The notes beneath the pieces were generated by a model. The model saw only the letters and a list, made by a program, of their open reading frames with translations, was not told the DNA's origin and ran no database searches. From Enterovibrio sp051650965 (GTDB lineage: Bacteria; Pseudomonadota; Gammaproteobacteria; Enterobacterales; Vibrionaceae), in the NCBI GenBank assembly GCA_051650965.1, contig JBOFRL010000091.1:1-57136 (forward strand): a stretch of DNA of 57,136 nt. The letters are read 5' to 3'. Positions within the stretch are counted from its first letter, which is position 1. Each line of letters starts with the position of its first letter. Shown here in pieces: positions 49,612-57,136 of this stretch. A program made the position numbers and the translations under genes.

Positions 49612-50904
49612 TTGTTAAAAATTGTTGTGGTTGGCGGTGGCGCTGGGGGCCTTGGTTTAGCCACTAAACTGGGGCAAAAGTGGGGCAAAAAACAAAAAGC
49701 CAAAATCACCTTGATCGATAAAAATACCAGCCATTTGTGGAAACCCTTGCTGCATGAGCTGGCAACCGGCGCGCTCGATGACGGCGTTGAGGCGGTGAGT
49801 TATCGGGTTCATGCGAAAAACAACGACTTTGATTTTCAGCTGGGCGAGCTTTGTGATATTGACAGACAAAACAAGCGCATAACACTCGCGGCGCTGCGTG
49901 AGCCAACCAGCGGCGCGCTATTGGTCGGCGAGCGCTATGTTGATTACGATCTGCTGGTGCTGGCGGTCGGATCTATTTCAAATGACTTTGGTGTGCCTGG
50001 CGTGAGTGAAAACTGTATGTTTTTGGACTCTGCGCCACAGGCGAGCCTGTTTCGCAAAGTCCTTAATGAACAATTGCTTAAGCTTGATGCGGGTGCAGAG
50101 CAGTCACAGGTAAAAATTGCCATTGTCGGCGCGGGCGCAACTGGCGTAGAGCTTGCTGCGGAGCTTTATCATACCATTGAAGTGGTTAAAGATTATGGCT
50201 TGACGCACCTTGATAGCTCGCGCCTTGAAGTGCAACTTATCGAGGCGGGCGAGCGCATTTTGCCGGCATTATCGGAAGACGTTGCCTCGCTGGTGATGGA
50301 AAAATTACACAAAATTGGCGTGCGTGTGTTAACCAAAACGCAAGTTGTTGAAGCTGCAAATGATGGCTATATCACCAAGGCGGGCGATAAAATTGAGGCC
50401 GATCTTATGGTGTGGGCGGCTGGGATCAAAGTGGCGGATCATTTTAAAAATATCGCCGGACTTGAAACCAATAAAATCAATCAGTTGATTGTAAAACCCA
50501 CGCTGCAAACCTCGCTTGACGATGCGATTTTTGTGATCGGCGATAGCGCGGCTTGTCCGCAGCCAAATGGGAAAAATGTGCCGCCGCGCGCGCAGTCGGC
50601 GCATCAAATGGCGCAGCACTGTTACAAAAATATTTTGGCTTGGCAGGCGCAGCGCGAGCTAAAACCTTATCTTTATCACGATCATGGCACCTTTGTTTCG
50701 CTCAGCTCGTATTCGACGATTGGCAATTTGCTCAATGGGTTAAGCAAAAATCCTATTCTTATTGACGGCAAATTTGCCCGCGCTGCTTATCTATCGCTGT
50801 ACCGCTTGCATCAAGCGTCGTTGTACGGTTGGGGAAAAACGCTGCTGCTGATCTTGCTCTCAAGGCTTAATCGCTTGATCAAGCCATCGATGAAATTGTA
50901 CTAA
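49612..50904 (+). CDS. ndh: Type II NADH:quinone dehydrogenase
   Basis: Ndh passes electrons from NADH to quinone without proton pumping and is bound to the inner face of the membrane. The 430-residue protein has the FAD motif VVVGGGAGGLGLATKLG, the NADH motif IAIVGAGATGVELAAEL, LMVWAAGIK, and a C-terminal amphipathic region. The start is TTG at 49612 with AGGA eight bases before it. No ATG is close enough to keep the first strand. It follows ycfP as in E. coli. Confidence 0.96.
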   Translation: MLKIVVVGGGAGGLGLATKLGQKWGKKQKAKITLIDKNTSHLWKPLLHELATGALDDGVEAVSYRVHAKNNDFDFQLGELCDIDRQNKRITLAALREPTSGALLVGERYVDYDLLVLAVGSISNDFGVPGVSENCMFLDSAPQASLFRKVLNEQLLKLDAGAEQSQVKIAIVGAGATGVELAAELYHTIEVVKDYGLTHLDSSRLEVQLIEAGERILPALSEDVASLVMEKLHKIGVRVLTKTQVVEAANDGYITKAGDKIEADLMVWAAGIKVADHFKNIAGLETNKINQLIVKPTLQTSLDDAIFVIGDSAACPQPNGKNVPPRAQSAHQMAQHCYKNILAWQAQRELKPYLYHDHGTFVSLSSYSTIGNLLNGLSKNPILIDGKFARAAYLSLYRLHQASLYGWGKTLLLILLSRLNRLIKPSMKLY

Positions 50905-50924
50905 AAATGGCGCTGCCCCAGCAG

Positions 50925-50943
50925 GTGTGCTTGCACACTTTTT
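50925..50943 (+). terminator. Terminator of ndh
   Basis: GTGTGC-tt-GCACAC followed by TTTTT. A wider GCCCC/GGGGC pairing around it could help termination on both strands. Confidence 0.75.
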
Positions 50944-50953
50944 GGGGCGACTT

Positions 50954-51541
50954 TTATGCGACCGTTTTTTTGGTAGCGGCGCGATTTCTTGGTTTTAGAT
51001 CGCTTGGGATCAAGCTGTAAAGCAGGCCGTCGCTCACTTGTCCATTAAACATCAAGCGGTTACGCGCGATACACTCTAAATGTGCACCTAAACGCTCGGC
51101 GATGCTGCGGCTAGCTTTGTTTTGTGGATTGATGACAATTTCAAGGCGGGTGATGTTGAGTTTGTCAAAGGCAAATTTCGCCATAATTTCAGCCGCTTCA
51201 AGGCCGTAACCTTTGCGCTGAAACTTTGAGGTGAGCCAGTAACCAAAATTGCCTAAATTCGCAACTCTATCAATGCTGTACACGCACACCGCGCCCATAA
51301 GCTCATGCGTTTCATTGTCAAAAATGCCAAGCTCGTAGCGGTTGTCGGTCGACCAATTTTGCCGGCTGTTGCTGATCCAAACTCTCGCATCAGTTTCGCT
51401 AAAATCTTTATGGCTCCAGTCGAGCCAGATGCCAATCGTATCGGCGCCAAGGCTTATCGCATCTTTGAGTGGAATGATGTCGTGGCGGTTGAGCGAGCGA
51501 AGATAAATGCGTTCGGTGCTTAATTCTAAATTTGTCTTCAT
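50954..51541 (-). CDS. GNAT acetyltransferase, RimJ/RimL type
   Basis: The 195-residue protein starts LELSTERIYLRSLNRHDI and has the acetyl-CoA loop FQRKGYGLEAAEIMAKFAF followed by NITRLEIVINPQNKASRSIAERLGA, typical of the RimJ/RimL N-terminal or side-chain acetyltransferase group. The acceptor is unknown. It is a single gene, convergent with ndh. Confidence 0.88.
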   Translation of the reverse strand: MKTNLELSTERIYLRSLNRHDIIPLKDAISLGADTIGIWLDWSHKDFSETDARVWISNSRQNWSTDNRYELGIFDNETHELMGAVCVYSIDRVANLGNFGYWLTSKFQRKGYGLEAAEIMAKFAFDKLNITRLEIVINPQNKASRSIAERLGAHLECIARNRLMFNGQVSDGLLYSLIPSDLKPRNRAATKKTVA

Positions 51542-52028
51542 TACGGATACTCAAAATTCTAAAGAGATCTGGTTATAGTTTAAAATATCTGTTTTTTTAT
51601 CACTGCGTTATAAGGGAGAATTTTATTATTTGCAGATGAAAATACCGCTTAGCAAAGAGAACATAAAAGTTTAATTTTTCCATGAGAGATAGTAATCCAT
51701 TTTGGATAATACTCAGCGTTGAAAAAAGTGAATTTTTATGAATCATTTTTGCAAAATAAAAATAATGATAAATAATATTAATTTTGATCAATAATTCGCT
51801 GCCATATTATTCGTTTTTTTATTGTTTATTGCCGTGCTTTAAAAAAGCATGTGGCGTGGCTTTAAGTAAAGACAAGCCTGATAACTCATTAATGTTATAG
51901 ATTTTTTTTTGCAAATAATAAAAAGAGACTAAAAACAAAATAAGGGAAGTGGCTTTTATGTCAAAATTATTGGCGAATAAAAAATAGATGTACCAATAAA
52001 TAGTAAAGGGAATTAAAAGCGGTGTAAA
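51542..52028. other. AT-rich gap without a supported gene
   Basis: There is about 490 bp of very AT-rich sequence. One 63-codon minus-strand frame (51600-51791) exists but lacks a Shine-Dalgarno and looks like chance. No RNA gene was recognised. The GNAT promoter must lie at its left end. Confidence 0.5.
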
Positions 52029-52050
52029 TAAAAAACCCAGCAGAGCTGGG
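52029..52050 (-). terminator. Terminator of the mfd-csiV operon
   Basis: On the minus strand CCCAGC-tct-GCTGGG is followed by TTTTTTATTT, ten bases after the csiV stop. Confidence 0.88.
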
Positions 52051-52060
52051 ATTATTTTAT

Positions 52061-52726
52061 TTATTCTGCACGGCGCACGTTAATTATTAATCCAAGGTAT
52101 GGATGATCTAAATAATGAATTTCGCCACTGCGCATGCGACGTTTTTCTTGAAAAGGATAAGCTTGCAAAAAATATTCGGTGCTACCCATAGCCGGCTGCA
52201 TTTGCGCGTACGCGCCGCTGTCGTCAGACTGCACTACCGGTGGCGTGATGGTCTGTGCTGCCTTTTTGAAAAGCGCCAGATCGGTCTCTAAAAATAGGTA
52301 GTGCTGTACATACAATCGAATGTAACCGTCTAACTCATAAGGACTTATTTCTGAGTTAGCGGCACTTAAGCGCTCGCCCGCCGTCACGCGAATTTTTGGC
52401 ATGCTGTTTCTACCGTTGTCGTTTTGCCGCCAGCCCACATGCAGCAGCGGCTGATAGCGGCTGCTATTGGCAAGTTTTTGATAATGCTCGGTCAACATTA
52501 GCTGACTTTTGCTCAGTTTTTTGATGCTGTAGCGTGCAAGTCCTTCATCGTTATACAAATTGACAACATTGCTCATGTTGATCGGCTTCACCTGCGTCGG
52601 CCACTGCTCTTGCCCACTCGCTGGCGCAGATTTGTGCTTAAAAACAATAAGTTCAACATCAAACCAGCGCGCGGCGTGAGAGGGAAAACTGATAATACAA
52701 AAAAGAATAATGAGTAAATTTTTCAC
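52061..52726 (-). CDS. csiV: CsiV-family periplasmic peptidoglycan-binding protein
   Basis: The 221-residue precursor has a signal peptide (cut after residue 18, SHA). ARWFDVELIVFKHK, the CsiV hallmark, follows directly, and the C-terminus has HYLDHPYLGLIINV. In Vibrio CsiV activates the LpoA-dependent PBP1a synthase. It is directly downstream of mfd (16 bp), the order found in Vibrio and Shewanella. Confidence 0.9.
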   Translation of the reverse strand: MKNLLIILFCIISFPSHAARWFDVELIVFKHKSAPASGQEQWPTQVKPINMSNVVNLYNDEGLARYSIKKLSKSQLMLTEHYQKLANSSRYQPLLHVGWRQNDNGRNSMPKIRVTAGERLSAANSEISPYELDGYIRLYVQHYLFLETDLALFKKAAQTITPPVVQSDDSGAYAQMQPAMGSTEYFLQAYPFQEKRRMRSGEIHYLDHPYLGLIINVRRAE

Positions 52727-52742
52727 GGCAAAGCTCCATTGA

Positions 52743-55700
52743 TCACATAGCCGATAAATTATTAGAAAAATCAGTTAGTAGATTTTGAATAAATTGGATC
52801 CGTTCCTGCTTGTCCGTAAAGGCGACCGTAATTTTCAGCTTGGTTGGCCCTTCAAGTTGGTAACGGCTGGGATCCGATTGTAATAAACTGACCAAAAAAG
52901 CAGGATCAATTTTTGCTTGAGGTGAAAATTCTATCACGGTACTTTTTTCGTTTCCTTCGATTTTTTTGATCCCGACTGCTGCGGCTGTGATCCTAAGCTG
53001 TTGCATGATAAGCAGATTTTTCGTCGCCTCGGGCAAAAGTCCAAAGCGGTCGATAAGCTCAACTTTGATTTCGCTAAGAAGATCAGGCTGCTGGCAATTG
53101 GCAATTTGTTTGTACATGCCAAGGCGCGTATTGACGTCAGGAATGTAAGTCTCGGGCAACAGCGCCGGAATGCGCAGCTCAATTTCAGTCTGCTTACGCA
53201 GCAGATCATCCCACGCTGGCGTTTTGCCTTCTTTTAGCGACGCAACCGCCTGCTCTAACATCTCCATGTATAAAGAGAAGCCAACTGACTGAATTTGCCC
53301 ACTTTGCTCCTCGCCAAGCAGCTCGCCAGCGCCGCGGATCTCAAGATCGTGCGTCGCAAGCGTAAAGCCTGCGCCGAGATCTTCAAGCGACGCGATCGCT
53401 TCAAGGCGCTTGAGCGCATCTTTGGTCATGAGCTTGGCGTGAGGCGTGAGCAGATAAGCGTACGCCTGATGGTAAGAGCGGCCAACGCGGCCACGCAGCT
53501 GATGGAGCTGCGCAAGGCCGAGCATATCAGCGCGGTCAATGATAATGGTGTTGGCGCTGGGCACGTCGATGCCGGTTTCGATGATGGTGGTACAGACCAG
53601 CACATTGAAATGTTGATGATAAAAATCAGACATCACGCGCTCAAGCTCGCGCTCACGCATCTGGCCGTGCGCGACAGTGATGCGCGCTTCCGGCAGCAGC
53701 AGTTGCAGCTGCTCGGCGGTTTTGGCGATTGTCGCGACATCGTTGTGCAAAAAGTAAGCTTGTCCGCCGCGCATAATTTCGCGCAGCACCGCTTCGCGGA
53801 TCAGCGCATCTTCGCGCTCGCGCACAAAAGTTTTGATGGCAAGGCGGCGCGCCGGCGGCGTAGCAATGATCGAAAGATCGCGCATGCCGCTCATCGCCAT
53901 ATTGAGCGTGCGCGGGATGGGCGTTGCGGTCAGGGTTAAAATGTCAATGTTGGCGCGCAGCGCCTTGACTTGCTCTTTTTGCCGCACGCCAAAGCGGTGC
54001 TCTTCATCGACAATGAGTAGACCTAACTCTTTGAAAATAATGTTACTTTGCAAAAGCTTATGCGTGCCGATCACGATATCGACCTTGCCATTGGCGCACT
54101 CTTCTAAAATGGCCTTTTGCTCTTTTGCCGATTTAAAACGGGATAACACTTCGATTTTGATGGGAAAATTGGCGAAACGGTCGCGAAAATTCTCAAAATG
54201 TTGCTGCGCCAACAGCGTGGTCGGGACTAACACCGCGACTTGCTTGCTGTTATTGACTGCTAAAAACGCAGCGCGCATGGCCACTTCTGTTTTGCCAAAA
54301 CCGACATCGCCGCACACGAGCCTGTCCATCGCAACTGGCTGACACATATCGGAAAGCACAGCGTTGATGGCATTAAGCTGATCTTCGGTCTCCTCAAAAG
54401 GAAAACCGCTACAAAAATCAACGTAAGCTTCTCGGTCATGAACAAAAGCAAACCCCGGCTTAACGGCGCGTTTGGCGTAAATGTTGAGCAGCTCGGCCGC
54501 GACGTCGCGCACCTTTTCGGCCGCTTTTTTGCGCGATTTTTCCCAAGCATCGTTGCCAAGTCTGTGCAGCGGCGCGTTTTCATCGCTGCAGCCGGTGTAG
54601 CGATTGATCAGATGCAGCGCAGAAACAGGGACATACAACTTAGCGCCTTGCTGATATTCGAGCGTCATGTATTCCGCTTCAATACCGCCGGCGCTGAGCG
54701 TCTGCAGGCCAAGATAGCGGCCAACGCCATGCTCGAGATGCACGACCGGCTGACCGACGCGCAGCTCGGCCAAATTGGCAATGATATTATCAGGTTGCGA
54801 CGCATCTTTTTTATGGCTGCGACGGCGGATCTGCAGTACGCGCTCGCCGAGCAGGTTGCTTTCGCAGATCAGCGCAAACGAGGGCGCGTGGCACAAAAAT
54901 CCGCCCGCGGCTGGGCCAACAATCAAACAAGTTGTGTGTGGCGAGTGCAAAGCCTCGCTGAAAGAGTCGCACAATGTCGGGCGAATTTGAATGCGCGCGA
55001 GCAGCTCAAGCATCGCTTCGCGCCGGCCTTGACTCTCCACGCAAAAAATCAGTTTTGCTGGTGACGGCGCGTGTGCGTCGCTACGATTTGGCGCAGTCAA
55101 AGTGTCATAAAACTGTTTTAAAGCGCTAAGCGGCTGTTTTAATTTATGATCGACTGTTAACGGCGGCAGCGGGCTTAAATTGGCGTTGTGGTGCCCTTCG
55201 GCGACAGTTTTGGCCGTTGTGCTGGTTAACAGTTTGACGCGCGGATAGTTTTTAAATGCGCTAAATAGCGCGTCGGTGCCTAGCCACAGCTCATTTGGCG
55301 CAAGCAGCGGGCGATTGGGATCGACGTTGCGCGACTCAAAACGTTGCTGCGTATCGCTAAGAAACTGCTTGGCGCTCGCTTCAATGTCGCCTTGCAAGAT
55401 CAGCAGCGTATTGCTTGGCAGATAATCAAACAGTGTTTGCGTTTCATCATGCAGCAGCGGCAGCCAATATTCGATGCCCGCCGGCCACGTTTTTTGGCTT
55501 ACTTGCTGGTAAATTGAGCCAGAATCGCGCTTCGCGGGAAAACGTTCGCGCCAGCGCGTGCGAAAGCGCTCAATTGCGCTGTCGTCGGTGGGAAATTCGT
55601 GCGCCGGCAAGAGCTTAATTTGTGGAATGGCCTGTTTTGAGCGCTGCGTATCGGGAGAAAATTCTCGGATACTGTCGATTTCATCGTCAAAAAAATCAAT

Positions 55701-56255
55701 GCGATAAGGGGTGTTGCTGCCCATGGGGAAGAGATCCAAAATGGACCCTCGACAGGCAAATTCACCGTGCAAAAACACTTGCTCAACATGCCGGTATCCG
55801 GCGTCAATGAGCTTGCCGCGCAGCTGCTCGAGCGACAAATGGTCGCCTTTTTGCAGTAGCAAGGCGTGTTGCAGCAAAAAATTTTGCGGCGGCAGCCTTT
55901 GCAGCAGCGTGCTCACCGACACTATCAGCACGCCTTGTTTTTTATGCGCGAGCGTATACAAACAGGCCAGCCGCTCAGAGATAATGTCTTGATGCGGCGA
56001 AAAATTATCGTACGGCAGCGTTTCGCGGTCGGCAAAAATTTCACAAGCGAATTGGCTAAATTGGCTGATCTCAGGTTGCAAACGCAGCGCCGTTTGGTTG
56101 TCGGGTACGACCAATAAAATCGGGCAGGGCTGCTCTGCGAGCTGTGCAACGCTGATGCTAAGGCTTGTGCCGAGCAAGTTGCCAAGCACGCGGGTATCAG
56201 CGGCTTTTTGCGGCGGTTTAAAATCAAAAAGAGAAATGTCGTTCATGGTGCTCAT
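52743..56255 (-). CDS. mfd: Transcription-repair coupling factor
   Basis: Mfd removes RNA polymerase stalled at DNA lesions and recruits UvrA. The 1170-residue protein has a UvrB-like N-terminal domain and the RNA-polymerase-binding region at about 490-560 (PVVHLEHGVGRYLGL). The helicase motifs are GDVGFGKTEVA (P-loop, about 635), DEEHRFG, TLTATPIPRTL and QLRGRVGR. A C-terminal domain ends the protein. E. coli Mfd has 1148 residues. Its ATG overlaps the stop of the upstream PilZ-like gene as TAATG, so translation is coupled. A second Met three codons in is possible. Confidence 0.97.
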   Translation of the reverse strand: MSTMNDISLFDFKPPQKAADTRVLGNLLGTSLSISVAQLAEQPCPILLVVPDNQTALRLQPEISQFSQFACEIFADRETLPYDNFSPHQDIISERLACLYTLAHKKQGVLIVSVSTLLQRLPPQNFLLQHALLLQKGDHLSLEQLRGKLIDAGYRHVEQVFLHGEFACRGSILDLFPMGSNTPYRIDFFDDEIDSIREFSPDTQRSKQAIPQIKLLPAHEFPTDDSAIERFRTRWRERFPAKRDSGSIYQQVSQKTWPAGIEYWLPLLHDETQTLFDYLPSNTLLILQGDIEASAKQFLSDTQQRFESRNVDPNRPLLAPNELWLGTDALFSAFKNYPRVKLLTSTTAKTVAEGHHNANLSPLPPLTVDHKLKQPLSALKQFYDTLTAPNRSDAHAPSPAKLIFCVESQGRREAMLELLARIQIRPTLCDSFSEALHSPHTTCLIVGPAAGGFLCHAPSFALICESNLLGERVLQIRRRSHKKDASQPDNIIANLAELRVGQPVVHLEHGVGRYLGLQTLSAGGIEAEYMTLEYQQGAKLYVPVSALHLINRYTGCSDENAPLHRLGNDAWEKSRKKAAEKVRDVAAELLNIYAKRAVKPGFAFVHDREAYVDFCSGFPFEETEDQLNAINAVLSDMCQPVAMDRLVCGDVGFGKTEVAMRAAFLAVNNSKQVAVLVPTTLLAQQHFENFRDRFANFPIKIEVLSRFKSAKEQKAILEECANGKVDIVIGTHKLLQSNIIFKELGLLIVDEEHRFGVRQKEQVKALRANIDILTLTATPIPRTLNMAMSGMRDLSIIATPPARRLAIKTFVREREDALIREAVLREIMRGGQAYFLHNDVATIAKTAEQLQLLLPEARITVAHGQMRERELERVMSDFYHQHFNVLVCTTIIETGIDVPSANTIIIDRADMLGLAQLHQLRGRVGRSYHQAYAYLLTPHAKLMTKDALKRLEAIASLEDLGAGFTLATHDLEIRGAGELLGEEQSGQIQSVGFSLYMEMLEQAVASLKEGKTPAWDDLLRKQTEIELRIPALLPETYIPDVNTRLGMYKQIANCQQPDLLSEIKVELIDRFGLLPEATKNLLIMQQLRITAAAVGIKKIEGNEKSTVIEFSPQAKIDPAFLVSLLQSDPSRYQLEGPTKLKITVAFTDKQERIQFIQNLLTDFSNNLSAM

Positions 56256-56827
56256 TAGGGCCGAGGTTGTTTTTTAGCTTGCGAACGCAGACGAAGTAAC
56301 TTTTGCTGATGATACAGTGCTGCGCGAATTAACACATCTTTATCTTCTTCTTGCAGCAAAACATAGTGCAACTCACTCAGAAATTGGTCATTTTTACTTT
56401 TGCTGCTATCAACCTGTGCATAGCAGTAAATTGCGCAAGCAGGATTGTCCAAAAAGAGATGAATTTTAACATAACTGTTCGTTTTAAATGGCTTTTTACT
56501 TAACACCGTCAGTTTGCTGGCGCCAAAACTCTCGGTATAGAAGCTCTGCTCTGCGATTGTTGTGCGATTGAGCAAAAAACCGAGCAGCAAATTGATCTTG
56601 TCATTTTGGATTTGCAGCAGCTGCGACAGCGTTTGATGCTCATTATGAAGCTTACCAAGTTCGCTTTGCACTTTAATATCTAAAAGTGAACATTGGCTAG
56701 CAATTTGAAATTCTGCGGGAATTTCGTGGATGAACTCTTCGTGGGTGGGCAACTGTTTGCCAGCGGCGAGCGGCTCGATGTTAACCCGCAGCTCAGCTTT
56801 TACTGAAAAGTAATCGTCATTGTTCAT
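56255..56827 (-). CDS. PilZ-like protein coupled to mfd
   Basis: The 190-residue protein begins DDYFSVKAELRVNIEPL and has a helical stretch at about 55-90. A strand-rich core follows (FGASKLTVLSKKPFKTNSYVKIHLFL, AIYCYAQVD), resembling PilZ-domain proteins. The RxxxR and (D/N)xSxxG motifs that bind cyclic di-GMP are not recognisable, so nucleotide binding is doubtful. It is cytosolic with no signal. It is the first gene of pilZ-like-mfd-csiV and its stop overlaps the mfd start by one base. The assignment rests on fold-like pattern, so confidence is moderate. Confidence 0.6.
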   Translation of the reverse strand: MNNDDYFSVKAELRVNIEPLAAGKQLPTHEEFIHEIPAEFQIASQCSLLDIKVQSELGKLHNEHQTLSQLLQIQNDKINLLLGFLLNRTTIAEQSFYTESFGASKLTVLSKKPFKTNSYVKIHLFLDNPACAIYCYAQVDSSKSKNDQFLSELHYVLLQEEDKDVLIRAALYHQQKLLRLRSQAKKQPRP

Positions 56828-56998
56828 AAAAAATCCTTTGCAAATGAAATAGTTTGGTTTGAGTTTATACTTGAAATGCTATCTGACTTGTTTGAAAGCT
56901 GTGTTTCTGGGAGAGCCGCTAGATTAAGTACGCAAAAAGCGCACAACTCTGCCTTTCATTCCGATTTTTTTTATAAAATCGCTTACGTTGTAAAAGAA

Positions 56999-57136
56999 CC
57001 CCCCTGTGTCAGGATAGTTGTCGCCTCAGTTTTTCGTACTATTGAACAGGGGGCGGAAGTTAGGTTTGAGTGAGACATTATCCTGAAGCGCACAAAAAAG
57101 CAGTCGTTAGTAAGTTGATGAAAAGCGGTTTATCAT
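56999..57136 (+). mobile_element. Left end of a second insertion sequence (partial)
   Basis: The region from the C-run at 56999 to the window end looks like an IS left end. Short nested inverted repeats (CCCCCTG/CAGGGGG and TCAGGATA/TATCCTGA) precede and overlap the start of a transposase reading frame. The exact boundary and terminal repeat cannot be fixed without the other end. Confidence 0.55.
57070..57136 (+). CDS. Transposase N-terminus (HTH_Tnp_1-like), truncated by the window
   Basis: Starting at GTG 57070 the frame reads MRHYPEAHKKAVVSKLMKSG in its first 20 residues and is still open at the window edge. This is the beginning of a helix-turn-helix of the type found in IS3-superfamily transposases. 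Family assignment beyond that is not possible from 22 residues. It differs from the IS4-type element at the left end. Confidence 0.6.
   Translation, partial: MRHYPEAHKKAVVSKLMKSGLS

Noticed and set aside
51600..51791. A 63-codon minus-strand frame in the AT-rich gap before csiV
   Set aside because: No Shine-Dalgarno, low-complexity AT-driven composition and no recognisable family; likely chance.
56876..57073. A 65-codon plus-strand frame before the right-hand transposase
   Set aside because: It spans the IS boundary, lacks a ribosome site and overlaps the transposase start in another frame.

Overview
The window reads as an ordinary stretch of gammaproteobacterial chromosome. Fifty-one complete protein genes can be supported, most of them housekeeping genes whose proteins and local order closely match the E. 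coli, Vibrio and Aeromonas type. SeqA, the FabH/FabD/FabG/AcpP cluster, Mfd-CsiV, LolB, LpoB and type II citrate synthase all point to a facultative gammaproteobacterium of the Dam/SeqA-bearing clade, near Vibrionales or Aeromonadales. I cannot name the genus. No tRNA, rRNA, CRISPR array or prophage was recognised.

Both ends lie inside insertion sequences. The left edge holds the last codons and terminal repeat of an IS50/Tn5-like IS4-family element (1-208). The right edge enters a second, different transposase gene (57070 onward). This is what a contig broken at repeated elements looks like.

Layout from left to right: a gene-poor 0.7 kb stretch with a DnaA-box cluster; ygiF diverging from fldA; pth-ychF; a small outer-membrane barrel gene; a 760-residue acidic low-complexity protein whose ends resemble those of type I secreted adhesins; the lolB-ispE-prs block diverging from hemA-prfA-prmC-sirB2-sirB1-kdsA; an MFS exporter; a tiny unknown gene; an RND efflux pair; and an AT-rich island with one orphan membrane gene.

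Then come rne diverging from rluC; yceD-rpmF-plsX-fabH-fabD-fabG-acpP; pabC-mltG-tmk-holB-tatD-ptsG; ybfF diverging from seqA-pgm-ybgI; gltA; a small abundant-looking secreted protein; a class I dihydroorotase; hinT-ycfL-lpoB-ycfP-ndh; a GNAT acetyltransferase; a 0.5 kb AT-rich gap; and pilZ-like-mfd-csiV.

The genes serve envelope building (PlsX, Fab enzymes, LolB, KdsA, MltG, LpoB), cofactor and precursor supply (HemA, IspE, Prs, PabC), translation quality (Pth, PrfA, PrmC, L32), DNA replication and repair (Tmk, HolB, SeqA, Mfd), RNA turnover (RNase E) and central metabolism (PtsG, Pgm, GltA, Ndh). Convergent gene pairs repeatedly share one compact hairpin with A- and T-runs as a two-way terminator.

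The points most worth a second look are the adhesin-like acidic protein, the frameshifted IS transposase with a fold-back end, a probably leaderless yceD promoter, the absence of fabF from its usual place, the class I dihydroorotase, and a degenerate PilZ-like protein translationally coupled to mfd.
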